Shown: piece after piece, positions 52,076-61,112 of the stretch
Layout: each line of letters begins with the position of its first letter
How positions within the stretch are numbered: position 1 is the first letter of the stretch
NCBI GenBank assembly: GCA_028877215.1
Contig: JAPPFJ010000016.1
Location: 17,872-81,871 of the forward strand
DNA length: 64,000 nucleotides
Origin: Gemmatimonadota bacterium
GTDB taxonomy: Bacteria > Latescibacterota > UBA2968 > GCA-2709665
Direction of reading: 5' to 3'
The notes under the pieces: model-generated
Told to the model about the DNA's origin: nothing
The model's database searches: none
The model's input: only the letters and a program-made list of their open reading frames with translations
Translations under genes and position numbers: made by a program

Positions 52076-53047
52076 ATGGCCATTAACGGAACCGGCGCGA
52101 AGGACAATCCGGTCATCGTTACGGAGCTGGCGGCTGACGAAGTCCCGGCCGAGTTGAGACCTTCCAACTTTTTCGACCTCGACAAGTACCCATTCGAGCA
52201 CCGCGCGCTGGTCGACGGCGCCCGGTCGGTCGTGGATCTCATCGGCAAAGACGGCATCGAAAAATACGCCAGGGAGTGGCTGGCGGACAGGATCGGGTCG
52301 GCTGAGGGCGTGGAAGAACGCACCGGTCTGACCGGCGTCGGGAACTACACGGTGCTGGTCGAGCCGGGGAGTGTCTGCGAACCGCTCTTCGTACACGGTT
52401 CGCTCGACGGCGAGGGCCATACGCTCTACGTCGCGAATGGCGCAAAGGTGGTCGGCGCCGTGATTTACCTCGACGGCGGGGACATCTACGTCGGCTCAGG
52501 CGCCGTAATCGAGCCGACAGCGGGCGTCAAGGGTCCCACAATTATCGGCCCGAATAACGATATCCGGCAGGGCGCCTATCTCCGGGGCAATATCGTTCTG
52601 GGCGGCCACAAGAAACACGGTGACAATGCCATCCGGGGAGAACTCAAGAACGTCCTCATGCTCGACGAGGCCAACTTCCCCCATCCCTCGTATCTTGGCG
52701 ACAGCCTCTGTGGGTACGCCACCCACTTCGGCAATCAGGCCACGGCCGCGAACCTGGGTATTATCCAGGGCGTCCGTGAACGCGACAAGCGCGTCAACCT
52801 GAAGGTCGAGATCAATGACAAATGGTACGACCTGGGCGGATCCAAAATGGGCGTCGTTCTCGGCGACAGGACGCAGCTGGCCTGTGATTCCCTGACGGAT
52901 CCCGGAACATTGCTGGGGCCGATGTGCATCTCCTACGGCCTCGCCTACGTCAAGGCCGGCTACTATCCGGCCGGCACGATGTTCAAAACCAGATCCGAGC
53001 GGGTCGTGGACACGCAGAAGGGCATCTTCGATCCGGACAAGTTGTAA
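52076..53047 (+). CDS. Left-handed beta-helix (hexapeptide repeat) protein, NDP-sugar pyrophosphorylase C-domain-like
   Basis: This 323-residue protein has a helical N-terminal part (about 1-90) and then imperfect hexapeptide repeats (about 95-270: VGAVIYLDGG, IYVGSGAVIEPTAGVKGPTI, IGPNNDIRQGAYLRGNIVLG). A C-terminal segment LACDSLTDPGTLLGPMC closes the helix. This resembles the acyltransferase half of GlmU-like proteins without the nucleotidyltransferase domain. It may be an acyltransferase or a stand-alone trimerising beta-helix. It lies 3 bp after the IMPase-like gene and is followed by a terminator-like hairpin before the GHMP kinase. Confidence 0.8.
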   Translation: MAINGTGAKDNPVIVTELAADEVPAELRPSNFFDLDKYPFEHRALVDGARSVVDLIGKDGIEKYAREWLADRIGSAEGVEERTGLTGVGNYTVLVEPGSVCEPLFVHGSLDGEGHTLYVANGAKVVGAVIYLDGGDIYVGSGAVIEPTAGVKGPTIIGPNNDIRQGAYLRGNIVLGGHKKHGDNAIRGELKNVLMLDEANFPHPSYLGDSLCGYATHFGNQATAANLGIIQGVRERDKRVNLKVEINDKWYDLGGSKMGVVLGDRTQLACDSLTDPGTLLGPMCISYGLAYVKAGYYPAGTMFKTRSERVVDTQKGIFDPDKL

Positions 53048-53073
53048 TTCGCCTCTCGACCACGAAAACGACC

Positions 53074-53113
53074 GACAACGCTTCCTGAATCCATCGGAGG
53101 CGTTGTCTTTGTT
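53074..53113 (+). terminator. Hairpin terminator between the beta-helix and GHMP kinase genes
   Basis: GACAACGCTTCC (53074-53085) pairs with GGAGGCGTTGTC (53096-53107), a 12 bp stem with one G-T pair, followed by TTTGTTT. It may attenuate rather than separate the operon. Confidence 0.7.
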
Positions 53114-53198
53114 TATCCTCCAACTTCCTCGGAATGAACCTACGTAGCCAGCTTAAAACAGGCCGGCCGAACAAGCCCGATTCCCGGAGGCTGACTGG

Positions 53199-54782
53199 AT
53201 GATTGGCCAGAAGAACACGCATCGATGGATCCAGGCGATTCGCAACAGGGACAGCGATCTGGTCTCACGGCTGAAATCCATCTACGGCAACAACGCAGAT
53301 CTGATTGAAGAACGCCTCAGCGCCCTCCTGGAGACCGTGACTGGATTCCGAAAGACCTTCGGCGAGAGGGACGTCAGCTTTGTCAGGGCGCCGGGCAGGC
53401 TGAACACGGTGGGCATGCACGCCGACCACCGGGGCGCCTTTATCAACCCCATCTCCCTCGACAAGGAGATTCTCATCTGTTTCTCCCGAAGAGACGACGA
53501 CCGCGTGGAGGTCCGCAATCTGGATCCCTCCTACGGAACCCGTCGCTTCCACATGTGCGATATTTTTCCGGACGCGCCAATCCGTTCTGAAGCCGAGTGG
53601 CTGGAATGGACGCAGGAAAAGACCGACGAACGCAAGGCGGCGGGCGTGAACGAAGACTGGGTGACCAAGCTTCAGGCGCCGCCGGCCTATCTCCACACCC
53701 GCTATCCCGAAAGACAGCTCAGGGGTTTCGACGGGGTGATGGGCAGCAGCCTTCCCGACATGGGCGGGCTGAGCTCTTCGTCCGCGGTCATCGTCGCGAC
53801 CACCGAAATCATGACTTGCATCAACGATATCGACCTGGACGACGGGCAGTTCGTGAGGTACGCGGGCACCTCGGAATGGTACGTGGGCACGCGCGGCGGC
53901 TTTGGCGACCACGCTGCGATCAAGTGCGGGCAACTTGGAAGAATCACCCACATGAAAACCCTCCCGGAATTGATGATCGACTCCTATCTGCCGTTTCCGG
54001 ACGGTTATCAGATCATCATCTTCGACTCCGGCATACAGGCGAACAAGACCGGCGGCGCGGGGCAGAAATTCAACGAAAAGACGGCGACGTATGAAATCGG
54101 AGAGGTCTATCTCCGAAGCTATCTCGAAACGCACCACTCTGATGCGATCCGGGGCGTAGTGGCGGCCAGGAAGGATCTGGATATCGAGAAAAAGTTCCAC
54201 CTCGGCGACGTTATCGAATGTCTCGACCAACCCGAGATCTACGCGCTGATACAATCCCTGCCGGAACGGATCGACCGGCGTGAGCTCCTGCGCCAGCTAC
54301 CGGACCAGGAAGCATTTCTCAAACAGCAGTTCGCCACCCACGATGAACCGGCCGGCGGCTACCGGATTCGCATGGTCATCGCGTACGGCATCGCCGAATC
54401 CGCGCGAAGCAGGAATCTCAAGGACGTCCTGAACAGGAACCGCGTGGATCTGTACGGGCAACTGATGAACGTCTCCCATGACGGCGACCGCATCGACCTG
54501 GACGCGCCCCGATTCGACCCGGAGAAAGACCTGCACCTCCAACCGGGCGACTACAACTGCAGCATCCCCGAAATCGACGAGATGGTCGACCTTGCAATTG
54601 ATGCGGGAGCGGTCGGTGCGCAGATTTCCGGCGCCGGTCTTGGAGGCAGCATGATGGTCCTCGTCGAGTCAGGAGGCGTCGAAGGTATCGTCGAGGCCAT
54701 GCGGGCGCGGTATTATCAACCCCGCGGGGTCCCGGAAAGACTGACGGTCGCGTCTCCGGTTCAGGGGGCGGGAGTGTTGTAG
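53199..54782 (+). CDS. Galactokinase-like GHMP sugar kinase with altered sugar-site motif
   Basis: This 527-residue GHMP kinase has an extra ~55-residue N-terminal helix and insertions relative to GalK (about 380 residues). The galactokinase signature GRVNLIGEHTDY is changed to GRLNTVGMHADH (residues about 66-77), keeping the His and Asp but losing the Glu. The ATP loop PDMGGLSSSSA and the third motif GAQISGAGLGGSMM are intact, so the enzyme should be active. The changed sugar motif points to a substrate other than galactose. GGAGG precedes the ATG. It likely works with the IMPase-like and beta-helix proteins upstream. Confidence 0.85.
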   Translation: MIGQKNTHRWIQAIRNRDSDLVSRLKSIYGNNADLIEERLSALLETVTGFRKTFGERDVSFVRAPGRLNTVGMHADHRGAFINPISLDKEILICFSRRDDDRVEVRNLDPSYGTRRFHMCDIFPDAPIRSEAEWLEWTQEKTDERKAAGVNEDWVTKLQAPPAYLHTRYPERQLRGFDGVMGSSLPDMGGLSSSSAVIVATTEIMTCINDIDLDDGQFVRYAGTSEWYVGTRGGFGDHAAIKCGQLGRITHMKTLPELMIDSYLPFPDGYQIIIFDSGIQANKTGGAGQKFNEKTATYEIGEVYLRSYLETHHSDAIRGVVAARKDLDIEKKFHLGDVIECLDQPEIYALIQSLPERIDRRELLRQLPDQEAFLKQQFATHDEPAGGYRIRMVIAYGIAESARSRNLKDVLNRNRVDLYGQLMNVSHDGDRIDLDAPRFDPEKDLHLQPGDYNCSIPEIDEMVDLAIDAGAVGAQISGAGLGGSMMVLVESGGVEGIVEAMRARYYQPRGVPERLTVASPVQGAGVL

Positions 54783-54805
54783 GGCGTTATCGCGCACTGC
54801 CACGT

Positions 54806-54838
54806 AAAAAAGGAGCCGGAAGTTCCGGCTCCTTTTTT
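54806..54838. terminator. Bidirectional terminator between convergent operons
   Basis: GGAGCCGG (54812-54819) pairs with CCGGCTCC (54825-54832), with AAAAAA before and TTTTTT after. It serves both the GHMP kinase and the corrinoid cluster. Confidence 0.92.
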
Positions 54839-54859
54839 CTTTGTACGTGTGTTGACCCT

Positions 54860-55132
54860 CTACTCGTCGCCGCTCAGATCGTTGTAAGTCCGCTCGAGCT
54901 CATCTGCCACGGCCAGCAGGACCGTCTGCGGGTCGCCTGGACGATCCTGACGCTCACTCCAGTGCCAGTGAGCCAGGTACGCGTCGGTTCCGGCCAAGCC
55001 CTCCACCATCGCACGCCGGTCGATCGCCTCCTGGAATTCCGGGGGCATCTGCCGGGCGACGCGACGCTTTCCGTCGAAGACCCGCACCTGCGCGGGGATG
55101 TCCTTCCAGTACAACACCTGGTATTCGGCCAC
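54860..55132 (-). CDS. PF13769-type 'virulence factor' family small protein, last gene of the corrinoid cluster
   Basis: This 90-residue protein has the pattern YQVLYWKDIPAQVRVF, then KRRVARQMPPEFQEAIDRRAM and HWHWSE, which I recognise as the small family named virulence factor in older annotations. From memory it is repeatedly found beside methylene-THF reductase, methyl-THF:corrinoid methyltransferase and RACo-like genes, so a one-carbon or corrinoid-related role is more plausible than virulence. It starts 3 bp after the homocysteine methyltransferase stop, at the end of the cluster. Its biochemical function is unknown. Confidence 0.8.
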   Translation of the reverse strand: MAEYQVLYWKDIPAQVRVFDGKRRVARQMPPEFQEAIDRRAMVEGLAGTDAYLAHWHWSERQDRPGDPQTVLLAVADELERTYNDLSGDE

Positions 55133-55135
55133 CGT

Positions 55136-56146
55136 TCACCCTTTCCGTTGTCTCCCGTTCATCACGCCGTGGAACGCCCGAATGTGCGACGGTCCGGTCC
55201 CGCAACAGCCTCCGATGATGGCGGCGCCAATGTCAATCAACTCGGGCACGGACTGCGCCATGTCCGCCGCGGTCTGAGAATACGTCGTCCGTCCAGTCTT
55301 TCGCTCCAGTTGCGGAAGTCCCGCATTGGGATAGGCCATCAGCCCGATCCCCTCGACTCCCCGCGACACCATTGCGTCTCTGAACTGTCGGATTCCGTTG
55401 ATCGCGTAAGCCATCCCCGTATGTTCCATCCGCCGGGTCTCCGCTCCGCAGTTCATCCCGACGATTCCTACGTGCTCAAGCAGATTGTCACCGCCCGAGA
55501 ACTCGCCGGAACCCAGGAAATCCAGGAGATCGCCCGGCGAATGTCCCCAGTCCGTCCGGTAGATCACCTCGCCTGTTTTCCGGTCCTTCGTGTACTTGCA
55601 CGTGAGATTGATCGCGACGGGCAAACCGGTCTTCCGGGCCACGTCCGCCGCAATGGCGGCCTCCTTTGCGGAAAACATGGTCTCGATGCAGATCAGGTCC
55701 AACCCGGCCTGCGCGAGCGCATGGATGACCTGCTCGTGCGCATCCCTTACCTTCACGTCCGCGATGCCGAAGTCGGTATCCCCCGCATCCGACTCGATAG
55801 CCCCGGGAGACGGTCCAACGGATCCTGCGATATAGACCTCCCTTTCGCTCTTTTCGACCGCCGTTTTCGCGTGTTCCACGGCCAGCCTGGCAATCTTTCC
55901 GGCTTCGTTCGCGGATTTCCCGGCCATTTCCAGATGAAGCGGCGAAGCCACGAATGTGTTCGTGCCGATGACGTCGGTCCCCGCTTCAATATAGGCGGCA
56001 TGAATATCGACCACCGCAGTGGGATGCAGTTCATTCGCGAGCGCGCTGTTCGTCAGTTCGATGCGCCCCTTGAACAGCTCCGATCCAAATCCCCCGTCGT
56101 AGACCATTGGCCGGGTGTCTTCCATCCGATCGAGAAATGTCTTCAT
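55136..56146 (-). CDS. Homocysteine S-methyltransferase family protein
   Basis: This 336-residue protein starts with the homocysteine-methyltransferase barrel (MVYDGGFGSELFKG) and has the zinc ligands IVGMNCGAE and IIGGCCGTGPSHI, the three cysteines that activate homocysteine thiolate. The length fits single-domain BhmT/MmuM-type enzymes rather than the large MetH. In this cluster it could pass a methyl group from the substrate or corrinoid to homocysteine, making methionine. The ~200 bp intergenic element copy 2 lies immediately upstream, which could control it separately from the rest. GGGGAGGAG precedes the ATG. Confidence 0.92.
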   Translation of the reverse strand: MKTFLDRMEDTRPMVYDGGFGSELFKGRIELTNSALANELHPTAVVDIHAAYIEAGTDVIGTNTFVASPLHLEMAGKSANEAGKIARLAVEHAKTAVEKSEREVYIAGSVGPSPGAIESDAGDTDFGIADVKVRDAHEQVIHALAQAGLDLICIETMFSAKEAAIAADVARKTGLPVAINLTCKYTKDRKTGEVIYRTDWGHSPGDLLDFLGSGEFSGGDNLLEHVGIVGMNCGAETRRMEHTGMAYAINGIRQFRDAMVSRGVEGIGLMAYPNAGLPQLERKTGRTTYSQTAADMAQSVPELIDIGAAIIGGCCGTGPSHIRAFHGVMNGRQRKG

Positions 56147-56171
56147 CTCCTCCCCGATTCCTCCTCAATGA

Positions 56172-56371
56172 ATTAACCCCAATTCGAAAAAAACAGCGAC
56201 CGGGCGTCGTGATAAAACCCTCCGAAACGGGGAGCAAACGTCGTCCGGAAGGGCATTTCTTCCGTTCACGTCCAGTGACCTGGTTTATCCCGGTAATCAG
56301 CCTTCTAATCGCCTTTATTAACTTGCACTTATTCGAATCAACGTCCGCGAAAACTTACGAATCAAGGTTAA
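56172..56371 (-). repeat. ~200 bp intergenic element, copy 2 (possible structured RNA)
   Basis: Read on the minus strand it begins at the stop of the methyltransferase gene (56370-56368) and runs to the leader of the homocysteine methyltransferase gene. It matches 34591-34789 in the same relative orientation: after one gene's stop, before the next gene's start. See that entry for the conserved segments. Confidence 0.75.
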
Positions 56372-57414
56372 CGGTAAGCGTCCAGCGCACCCTTTCGATA
56401 CCCACGCAGAAAGGCCTTGCACATGCGATCCCTGCCCAGAAGCATGTCTTCCGCGAGCCGGTACGGTTCCGTATCCCGGTCCAGGGTGAATATACGCTGC
56501 GGGCTGCTGGTGACCGGGTCGACGATCCCGCTATCGGCTCCGGCCTCGACGGCCAGAATCGTGAACACGTCGTTGATCAGGCGCCGGCACGGCAGCCCGA
56601 ACGAAACGTTGCTGAATCCGCCCGTGACGTGAATCCCTGGGCCGAATCCCGCTCGAAGCCTGCGAATGGCCTCGAAGCAGTGGTTGCCGAAACCGCCGTC
56701 CACCGATATCGGAAAGACCAGGGCATCCACGAAAATATCCTCGATCGCGATCCCTCTCGACAGCGCCGCGTCCACCATCCGGGACGCGTTCTCGACCCGC
56801 TCCTCCGCGTCCTGGGGCATTCCGCTCTCGCCTGCGGCCGTCACGACAACCCTGGCGTTGAACCTCAAGGCCAGGTCCAGCGCCTCCAGGCGTTCCAGCG
56901 AGGCCGAGTTCAGCAGCGGCCGTCCAGCCCCGCCGTTGCAGGCCCCGAGTCCTTCTCCAATGGTCTCCACATTGGAGGAGTCAACGGATATCGGAACGGG
57001 GCTTACCTCCTGAACGGCGCCCACCAGCCATCGCATGGCCTTCTTCTGTTCGTCCAGTCGCAGTGAGACCTCGTCTACGTTCAGGTCCAGGTAGTCCGCT
57101 CCCGCTTCCACCTGGCGCTGAATCATCCGGTGCAGGTACGCCTGCCCGTCTTCCGCCTGTGGCGCGAGGCCGGACATCGCCGCCTGCACCGCGATCTTGA
57201 CGAACTTGACGCGCCCTTCTTCGTAGTCCTGCGTCCGCTTGAAATCATCGGGAATCGTCAGGAAGCGCCGCTTCTTGCGGGTGTCGTAATAGCGGACCGC
57301 CTCCACCCCATCGGGGTTCTTCACGACGAGTCGTCCCTTTCTCAGGACAACCCGTGTCGTGTGGATGTTTTCACCGATGACGATAAACTCGCCGTCCCGT
57401 CCATCCAGTTTCAT
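56368..57414 (-). CDS. Methyltetrahydrofolate:corrinoid methyltransferase (pterin-binding, DHPS-like fold)
   Basis: This 348-residue protein carries the pterin-binding signature FIVIGENIHTTR at the N-terminus, followed by DYLDLNVDE, VPISVDSSNVETI and GGFSNVSFGLP, all typical of AcsE/MetH-like methyl-THF methyltransferases. These enzymes move a methyl group between a corrinoid protein and tetrahydrofolate. With the corrinoid and UroD-type proteins in the same cluster, it most likely makes methyl-THF from methyl-corrinoid. It lies 10 bp after the methylene-THF reductase gene. Confidence 0.93.
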   Translation of the reverse strand: MKLDGRDGEFIVIGENIHTTRVVLRKGRLVVKNPDGVEAVRYYDTRKKRRFLTIPDDFKRTQDYEEGRVKFVKIAVQAAMSGLAPQAEDGQAYLHRMIQRQVEAGADYLDLNVDEVSLRLDEQKKAMRWLVGAVQEVSPVPISVDSSNVETIGEGLGACNGGAGRPLLNSASLERLEALDLALRFNARVVVTAAGESGMPQDAEERVENASRMVDAALSRGIAIEDIFVDALVFPISVDGGFGNHCFEAIRRLRAGFGPGIHVTGGFSNVSFGLPCRRLINDVFTILAVEAGADSGIVDPVTSSPQRIFTLDRDTEPYRLAEDMLLGRDRMCKAFLRGYRKGALDAYR

Positions 57415-57424
57415 TGTGTTCCCC

Positions 57425-59026
57425 TCACTCCTTGCGCGCGTGGTGGTCCCGGTCCAGAAACGCGTTCGCCCAGGCGCTGGTGCCTTTGAGGGCGCCGTTT
57501 CTGAAGACCACCGGCCCGTCCAGCATCGTCTCTTCCTCGCCGTACGCCTTGAGGCGTTCGTAGGCCAGCGACCAGATGCATTCCTTCTCCCCCACTTCGC
57601 AAAGTCCCCGGCGGGTCCCGCCGCAGGGGCCGTTTCGCTGATTCTTGACGCACTGCGACTCGGGACAGAGGAACGCGATATCCGGAAGCGAACAATCGCC
57701 GCAGTCCCGGCAATCGAAGCACGGAATCTTCACCGCCTGCTCGGCGCCGTGCAAAGCCCTGCGCACCCTGCTTCCGGCGCGGTCGACGGCCTCGAAGAAC
57801 CTTCTGCCGATGCGAAAGGCCGGACGATCCTTCTCGAAGACCTGTTCGTGCACGAAGCGGTTGATCTTGTAGGCCGTGGATACGCGGCTTCTGGCTGCCC
57901 GCAGCGCCTCGGGTTGCTTCGAATGACGATACGCGCGGTTGACCTCGTCCGAACTCAGCCCCGTTTCCCTGTCTGGTTCAAAGAAGAAGAATTCTTCCGG
58001 CTGCTGGAAGCAAATTTCGGAAGCGAAGTCTTTCCAGTCCGTATCTCCGTAGCCGCCGCAGATGTCCAGAATCCGAGCATAGTCCTCGAACTTCAGGTGC
58101 CCGCCAAGGTACACCCCGCGGTACCCCAGCCCCCGGGCGATTGCGCACTGCTTCGCGGCGAACTCCAGAAAGAAAGCCTTGCCCTTGTCGCGGGAACGGG
58201 CGTGCTTCCGCGTGAGTTCGAGCAACTCCTCGGTTACGATCACGCCGGGGATGTTGCCCGCATGGAAAAATCTGGCCGAGGCGGGGCTGAGTACGTACAC
58301 ATTGGCAATTAAGGGTGTGTGCAGACCGTAAAGGGCCATGTACTTCAACAGTTCGTGCTGCTTGCGGGTGTCGTACCCGATCTGGTTGATGATGAACCCC
58401 GCGCCGTTCCGGATCTTTTTTTCCAGCTTGAAGTACTGCGGCATCACCTCGCGTTCGTATCGCTTGTGGTTGTTTACCACCGCGCCCAGGAAGAAACGTG
58501 TGGGCTTCAGGACCTGATCGCCTCTGACGCCTTCGAGCCGCATGCCTGAATTCATCTCCGAGAGCATCTTCAGGAGGCCCACCGAATCCGTATCGAACAC
58601 GGCGCCCGCCTGCCCGTGATATCCGGTCGCGGGGTAGTCGCCGGAGAGCGCAAGCACGTTTTCGAATCCTTCGCTTGCCAGCTCCCAGCCCCGGCTGAGC
58701 AGCGCATTCCGGTTCCAATCCTTGCACGACAGGTGAATGATGACTTCCTTGCCGCGGCCCAGCAGGTCCATTCCCATCGCATCCGGGCTGTTTGTGGCGT
58801 TCCCGCCGGGATTGTCCGTGATGCTCAGGGCGTGTATGCCGGGGTGGTCGGCCAGCGCCCGCGCGAGGTCCAGGACGCGTCGCCCGCGGCGTTCGGTGAT
58901 CACGCCCCGGGAATTGACCAGTTCCACGCAGACGACGAACGCGTCCGTTTCATCGAGCAAATGGCGCAGGGATTGTCTCTGCCCATCGACGCCGGCTGGA
59001 TCTGATTTTCCTAAAGTTGCCGCCAT
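57425..59026 (-). CDS. metF: Methylenetetrahydrofolate reductase fused to Cys-rich MTHFR C-terminal domain
   Basis: This 533-residue protein has an N-terminal FAD-binding MTHFR barrel (about 1-340: VCVELVNSRGVITERRGR, ALSITDNPGG, VLALSGDYPA, GADFIINQIGYDTRK-like strand GAGFIINQIGYD). The C-terminal ~150 residues contain a cysteine-rich domain (CFDCRDCGDC, FLCPESQCVKNQRNGPCGG) matching the MTHFR_C zinc or Fe-S type domain. In one-carbon catabolism the enzyme would oxidise methyl-THF to methylene-THF. A repeat (copy C) separates it from the upstream RACo gene; it is followed closely by the methyltransferase. Confidence 0.93.
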   Translation of the reverse strand: MAATLGKSDPAGVDGQRQSLRHLLDETDAFVVCVELVNSRGVITERRGRRVLDLARALADHPGIHALSITDNPGGNATNSPDAMGMDLLGRGKEVIIHLSCKDWNRNALLSRGWELASEGFENVLALSGDYPATGYHGQAGAVFDTDSVGLLKMLSEMNSGMRLEGVRGDQVLKPTRFFLGAVVNNHKRYEREVMPQYFKLEKKIRNGAGFIINQIGYDTRKQHELLKYMALYGLHTPLIANVYVLSPASARFFHAGNIPGVIVTEELLELTRKHARSRDKGKAFFLEFAAKQCAIARGLGYRGVYLGGHLKFEDYARILDICGGYGDTDWKDFASEICFQQPEEFFFFEPDRETGLSSDEVNRAYRHSKQPEALRAARSRVSTAYKINRFVHEQVFEKDRPAFRIGRRFFEAVDRAGSRVRRALHGAEQAVKIPCFDCRDCGDCSLPDIAFLCPESQCVKNQRNGPCGGTRRGLCEVGEKECIWSLAYERLKAYGEEETMLDGPVVFRNGALKGTSAWANAFLDRDHHARKE

Positions 59027-59078
59027 GCGAATTTACTCGTGTCTTTGCGGGGGACCTTTTTACACGGCCCCTCAAAGG

Positions 59079-59210
59079 CGGGAAGACGTGAGCCGGTAGA
59101 CGGTAGAGATGACCTGCCTTGAAAGGCTTCCTCTCATGCCGGAGGCAAGAAGGTATAACATACCCGGCGAGGATTTCTTCTCCCGTCTTACGTCTTGCGT
59201 CTACCCGGCT
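59079..59210. repeat. Dispersed ~130 bp imperfect inverted repeat, copy C
   Basis: Same orientation as copy A: GGGAAGACGTGAGCCGGTAG, GACCTGCCTTGAAAGGC, TGCCGGAGGCAAGA, GGCGAGGATTTCTTCTCCCG, CGTCTTGCGTCTACCCGG. It is inserted inside the corrinoid operon and its right arm overlaps the last codons of the RACo gene. Confidence 0.75.
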
Positions 59211-60823
59211 TTTGAAAAGGGCATCGGCTTGAACTGGCAGCCTTCCACGAACACCTCGAAGAAATCCGGCGTCGTCTCGAGCTCGATATGCTCGATCTCC
59301 TTCACCAGTGCCTCGACGTACGCCCGTTTTTCCCGCGACAGCAGGACCTCCCGCGCCCCCTGGACTGCCGCATTTCCCGTCTTCACCACGCGTTCTTCTT
59401 CGACCGGCGCCAGAAATCCGATCTCGACCGCGTTCCGGACGTTCACGTAGTTCGCGAAACCCCCCGCCAGGTACAGCGTGTCGATATCTTCCGGCCCAAC
59501 CCCGAGGTGTCGCATCAGGATGAACTGCCCGCAGAAATTCGCGGCCTTGGCCTGCGCCAGGTTGCTGGCGTCCTCGCGGGACAGCGTGATCCCGTAATCC
59601 GGGACAACCGGGATCTCGAAGGACCGGTCGGCAAACATCCCTTTGGGCGCCATGAGATCGTGCCGCCGGAGTTCCGCCAGCAGATCGATCAACCCGGACC
59701 CGCATATTCCCTCCGGCTCGACGTTACCGATGATCCGGTATTGGAACCCGTCGTCTTCCAGACGGATCGACTCGATAGCGCCTTCATGTCCGGGCATCCC
59801 GTACCGGACCAGCCCGCCCTCGAACGCGGGCCCCGCCGGGCAGGAGGCGGTAAGCAGCCGGTCGGGGCTTCGCACTACGACCTCGGTATTGGTCCCCACG
59901 TCCACCAGCATCACCACGCCATCCTGAGACGTCAGGTCCGTCGCCACGAGGTCCGCCGCGGTATCGGCCCCCACGTGGCTGGCGATCAACGGCATCCCGT
60001 AGACCTTTGCCCTGGGATTGACGCGCAGCCCCAGCCGTCTGGAACCCTCCAGCAGGGAAGTCGTCTCCAGTTCGCCCTCGAGGCACGCGTGCTCCACACG
60101 GGACTTGTACGGTCTCTGGCCGATGCTCTGAACGTCCAGCTTGAAGAAGATGTCCCGCATCGTGGAGTTTCCCGCCACGACGATCTCGTAGATCTCCTGG
60201 CGAACAAACCCGAAACGTCTTCCCAGCTCCAGGATTTCGTGATTGATCGCGTTGACGGCCGCCTTTTGAAGTTCGCCGTGAAACTCCCCGTCGTAGGAGA
60301 TGCGATTCATCACGTCGCTGCCGCCGAAACGCTGCGGGTTCTCGAACGAACTCACGTGGACGCTCTTGCCCGTGGCCAGATCCACCAGGTCCATGACGAC
60401 CGTTGTCGTGCCCAGATCGATCGCGATTCCGTAAAGGTGACCGCGATACCGGTCGACGGCGACGCCGTCATAATAAACAACGTCCCCCAGGCGCGTGACC
60501 AGGGGGTCCGGATCCAGCGATTTTTCCAGGGAATGTGAAAGAATCTTGGGCTTGCGCCTCAACGGCGAGAACTCGATGTCGGCTTCGTCGTTTTCAACCA
60601 CCGCCTGGCAAGCCAGACGGTAATTCTCCCGCAGAAACGACTCCACGTCGTTCCGCGGCCGCAATGCGTCCATCCCGCATCCGATTTCAACCACGCACTC
60701 GTGACAGTGTCCGGTGCGTCCGCAGGAAGTGGGCACCTGGACCGCCAGTTCATCCGCATAGTCGAAAACCGTCTTTCCAGCTGTCAGGGCCCTCCGCTTT
60801 CCGTCGTGAGATATGGTACCCAT
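59201..60823 (-). CDS. RACo-like corrinoid activation protein (2Fe-2S ferredoxin plus ASKHA/DUF4445 domain)
   Basis: From the ATG at 60823 the protein has 540 residues. Residues about 10-90 form a 2Fe-2S ferredoxin domain with cysteines in SCGRTGHCHECVV and RLACQ. The rest is an ASKHA ATPase (DUF4445) with GIAIDLGTTTVVMDLVDLAT (phosphate-1 loop), VVAGNSTMRD, MLVDVGTNTEVVV and YLAGGFANYVN. Such proteins reactivate Co(II) corrinoids to Co(I) by ATP-driven reduction. Its presence shows the corrinoid protein in this cluster is expected to turn over. The last codons are overlapped by a dispersed repeat. An in-frame start at 60976 has no homology. Confidence 0.92.
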   Translation of the reverse strand: MGTISHDGKRRALTAGKTVFDYADELAVQVPTSCGRTGHCHECVVEIGCGMDALRPRNDVESFLRENYRLACQAVVENDEADIEFSPLRRKPKILSHSLEKSLDPDPLVTRLGDVVYYDGVAVDRYRGHLYGIAIDLGTTTVVMDLVDLATGKSVHVSSFENPQRFGGSDVMNRISYDGEFHGELQKAAVNAINHEILELGRRFGFVRQEIYEIVVAGNSTMRDIFFKLDVQSIGQRPYKSRVEHACLEGELETTSLLEGSRRLGLRVNPRAKVYGMPLIASHVGADTAADLVATDLTSQDGVVMLVDVGTNTEVVVRSPDRLLTASCPAGPAFEGGLVRYGMPGHEGAIESIRLEDDGFQYRIIGNVEPEGICGSGLIDLLAELRRHDLMAPKGMFADRSFEIPVVPDYGITLSREDASNLAQAKAANFCGQFILMRHLGVGPEDIDTLYLAGGFANYVNVRNAVEIGFLAPVEEERVVKTGNAAVQGAREVLLSREKRAYVEALVKEIEHIELETTPDFFEVFVEGCQFKPMPFSKAG

Positions 60824-60828
60824 GCGTA

Positions 60829-61104
60829 CTATTCGTCGCTCCCGACGAATGCGCCAAGTTCTGTCTCCGTTTCCCACGCACCGCGGTAGTCCAGCTTGTC
60901 GTCTCCACCGCACATCAGCAGCGTTCCGCCCGGACGCGGCCTCCGCTGATTCCTGCAGCCGAACCTGGCGGTACACTCGTCGAATCGGTTCTTATAGGGG
61001 CACCGGACGGTTGAGAGTTCATCGGCATGGGCAATCATTCCGGCGAACAGTTCCGTGATCCTGTCCAGACGCTTCTGATATTCCTCTTTGTCAATCTTCT
61101 GCAT
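60829..61104 (-). CDS. Small cysteine-rich protein in the corrinoid cluster
   Basis: This 91-residue protein starts MQKIDKEEYQKRLDRITELF, giving an amphipathic helix, followed by a cysteine cluster: TVRCPYKNRFDECTARFGCR and LLMCGGDDKLDYRGAWE. Four cysteines with this spacing could hold a zinc or Fe-S site. I do not recognise the family. It lies 9 bp after the corrinoid gene and 5 bp before the RACo gene, so it is an integral part of the operon. It may serve in assembly or electron transfer, which is inference only. Confidence 0.7.
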   Translation of the reverse strand: MQKIDKEEYQKRLDRITELFAGMIAHADELSTVRCPYKNRFDECTARFGCRNQRRPRPGGTLLMCGGDDKLDYRGAWETETELGAFVGSDE

Positions 61105-61112
61105 GGTCAGGC

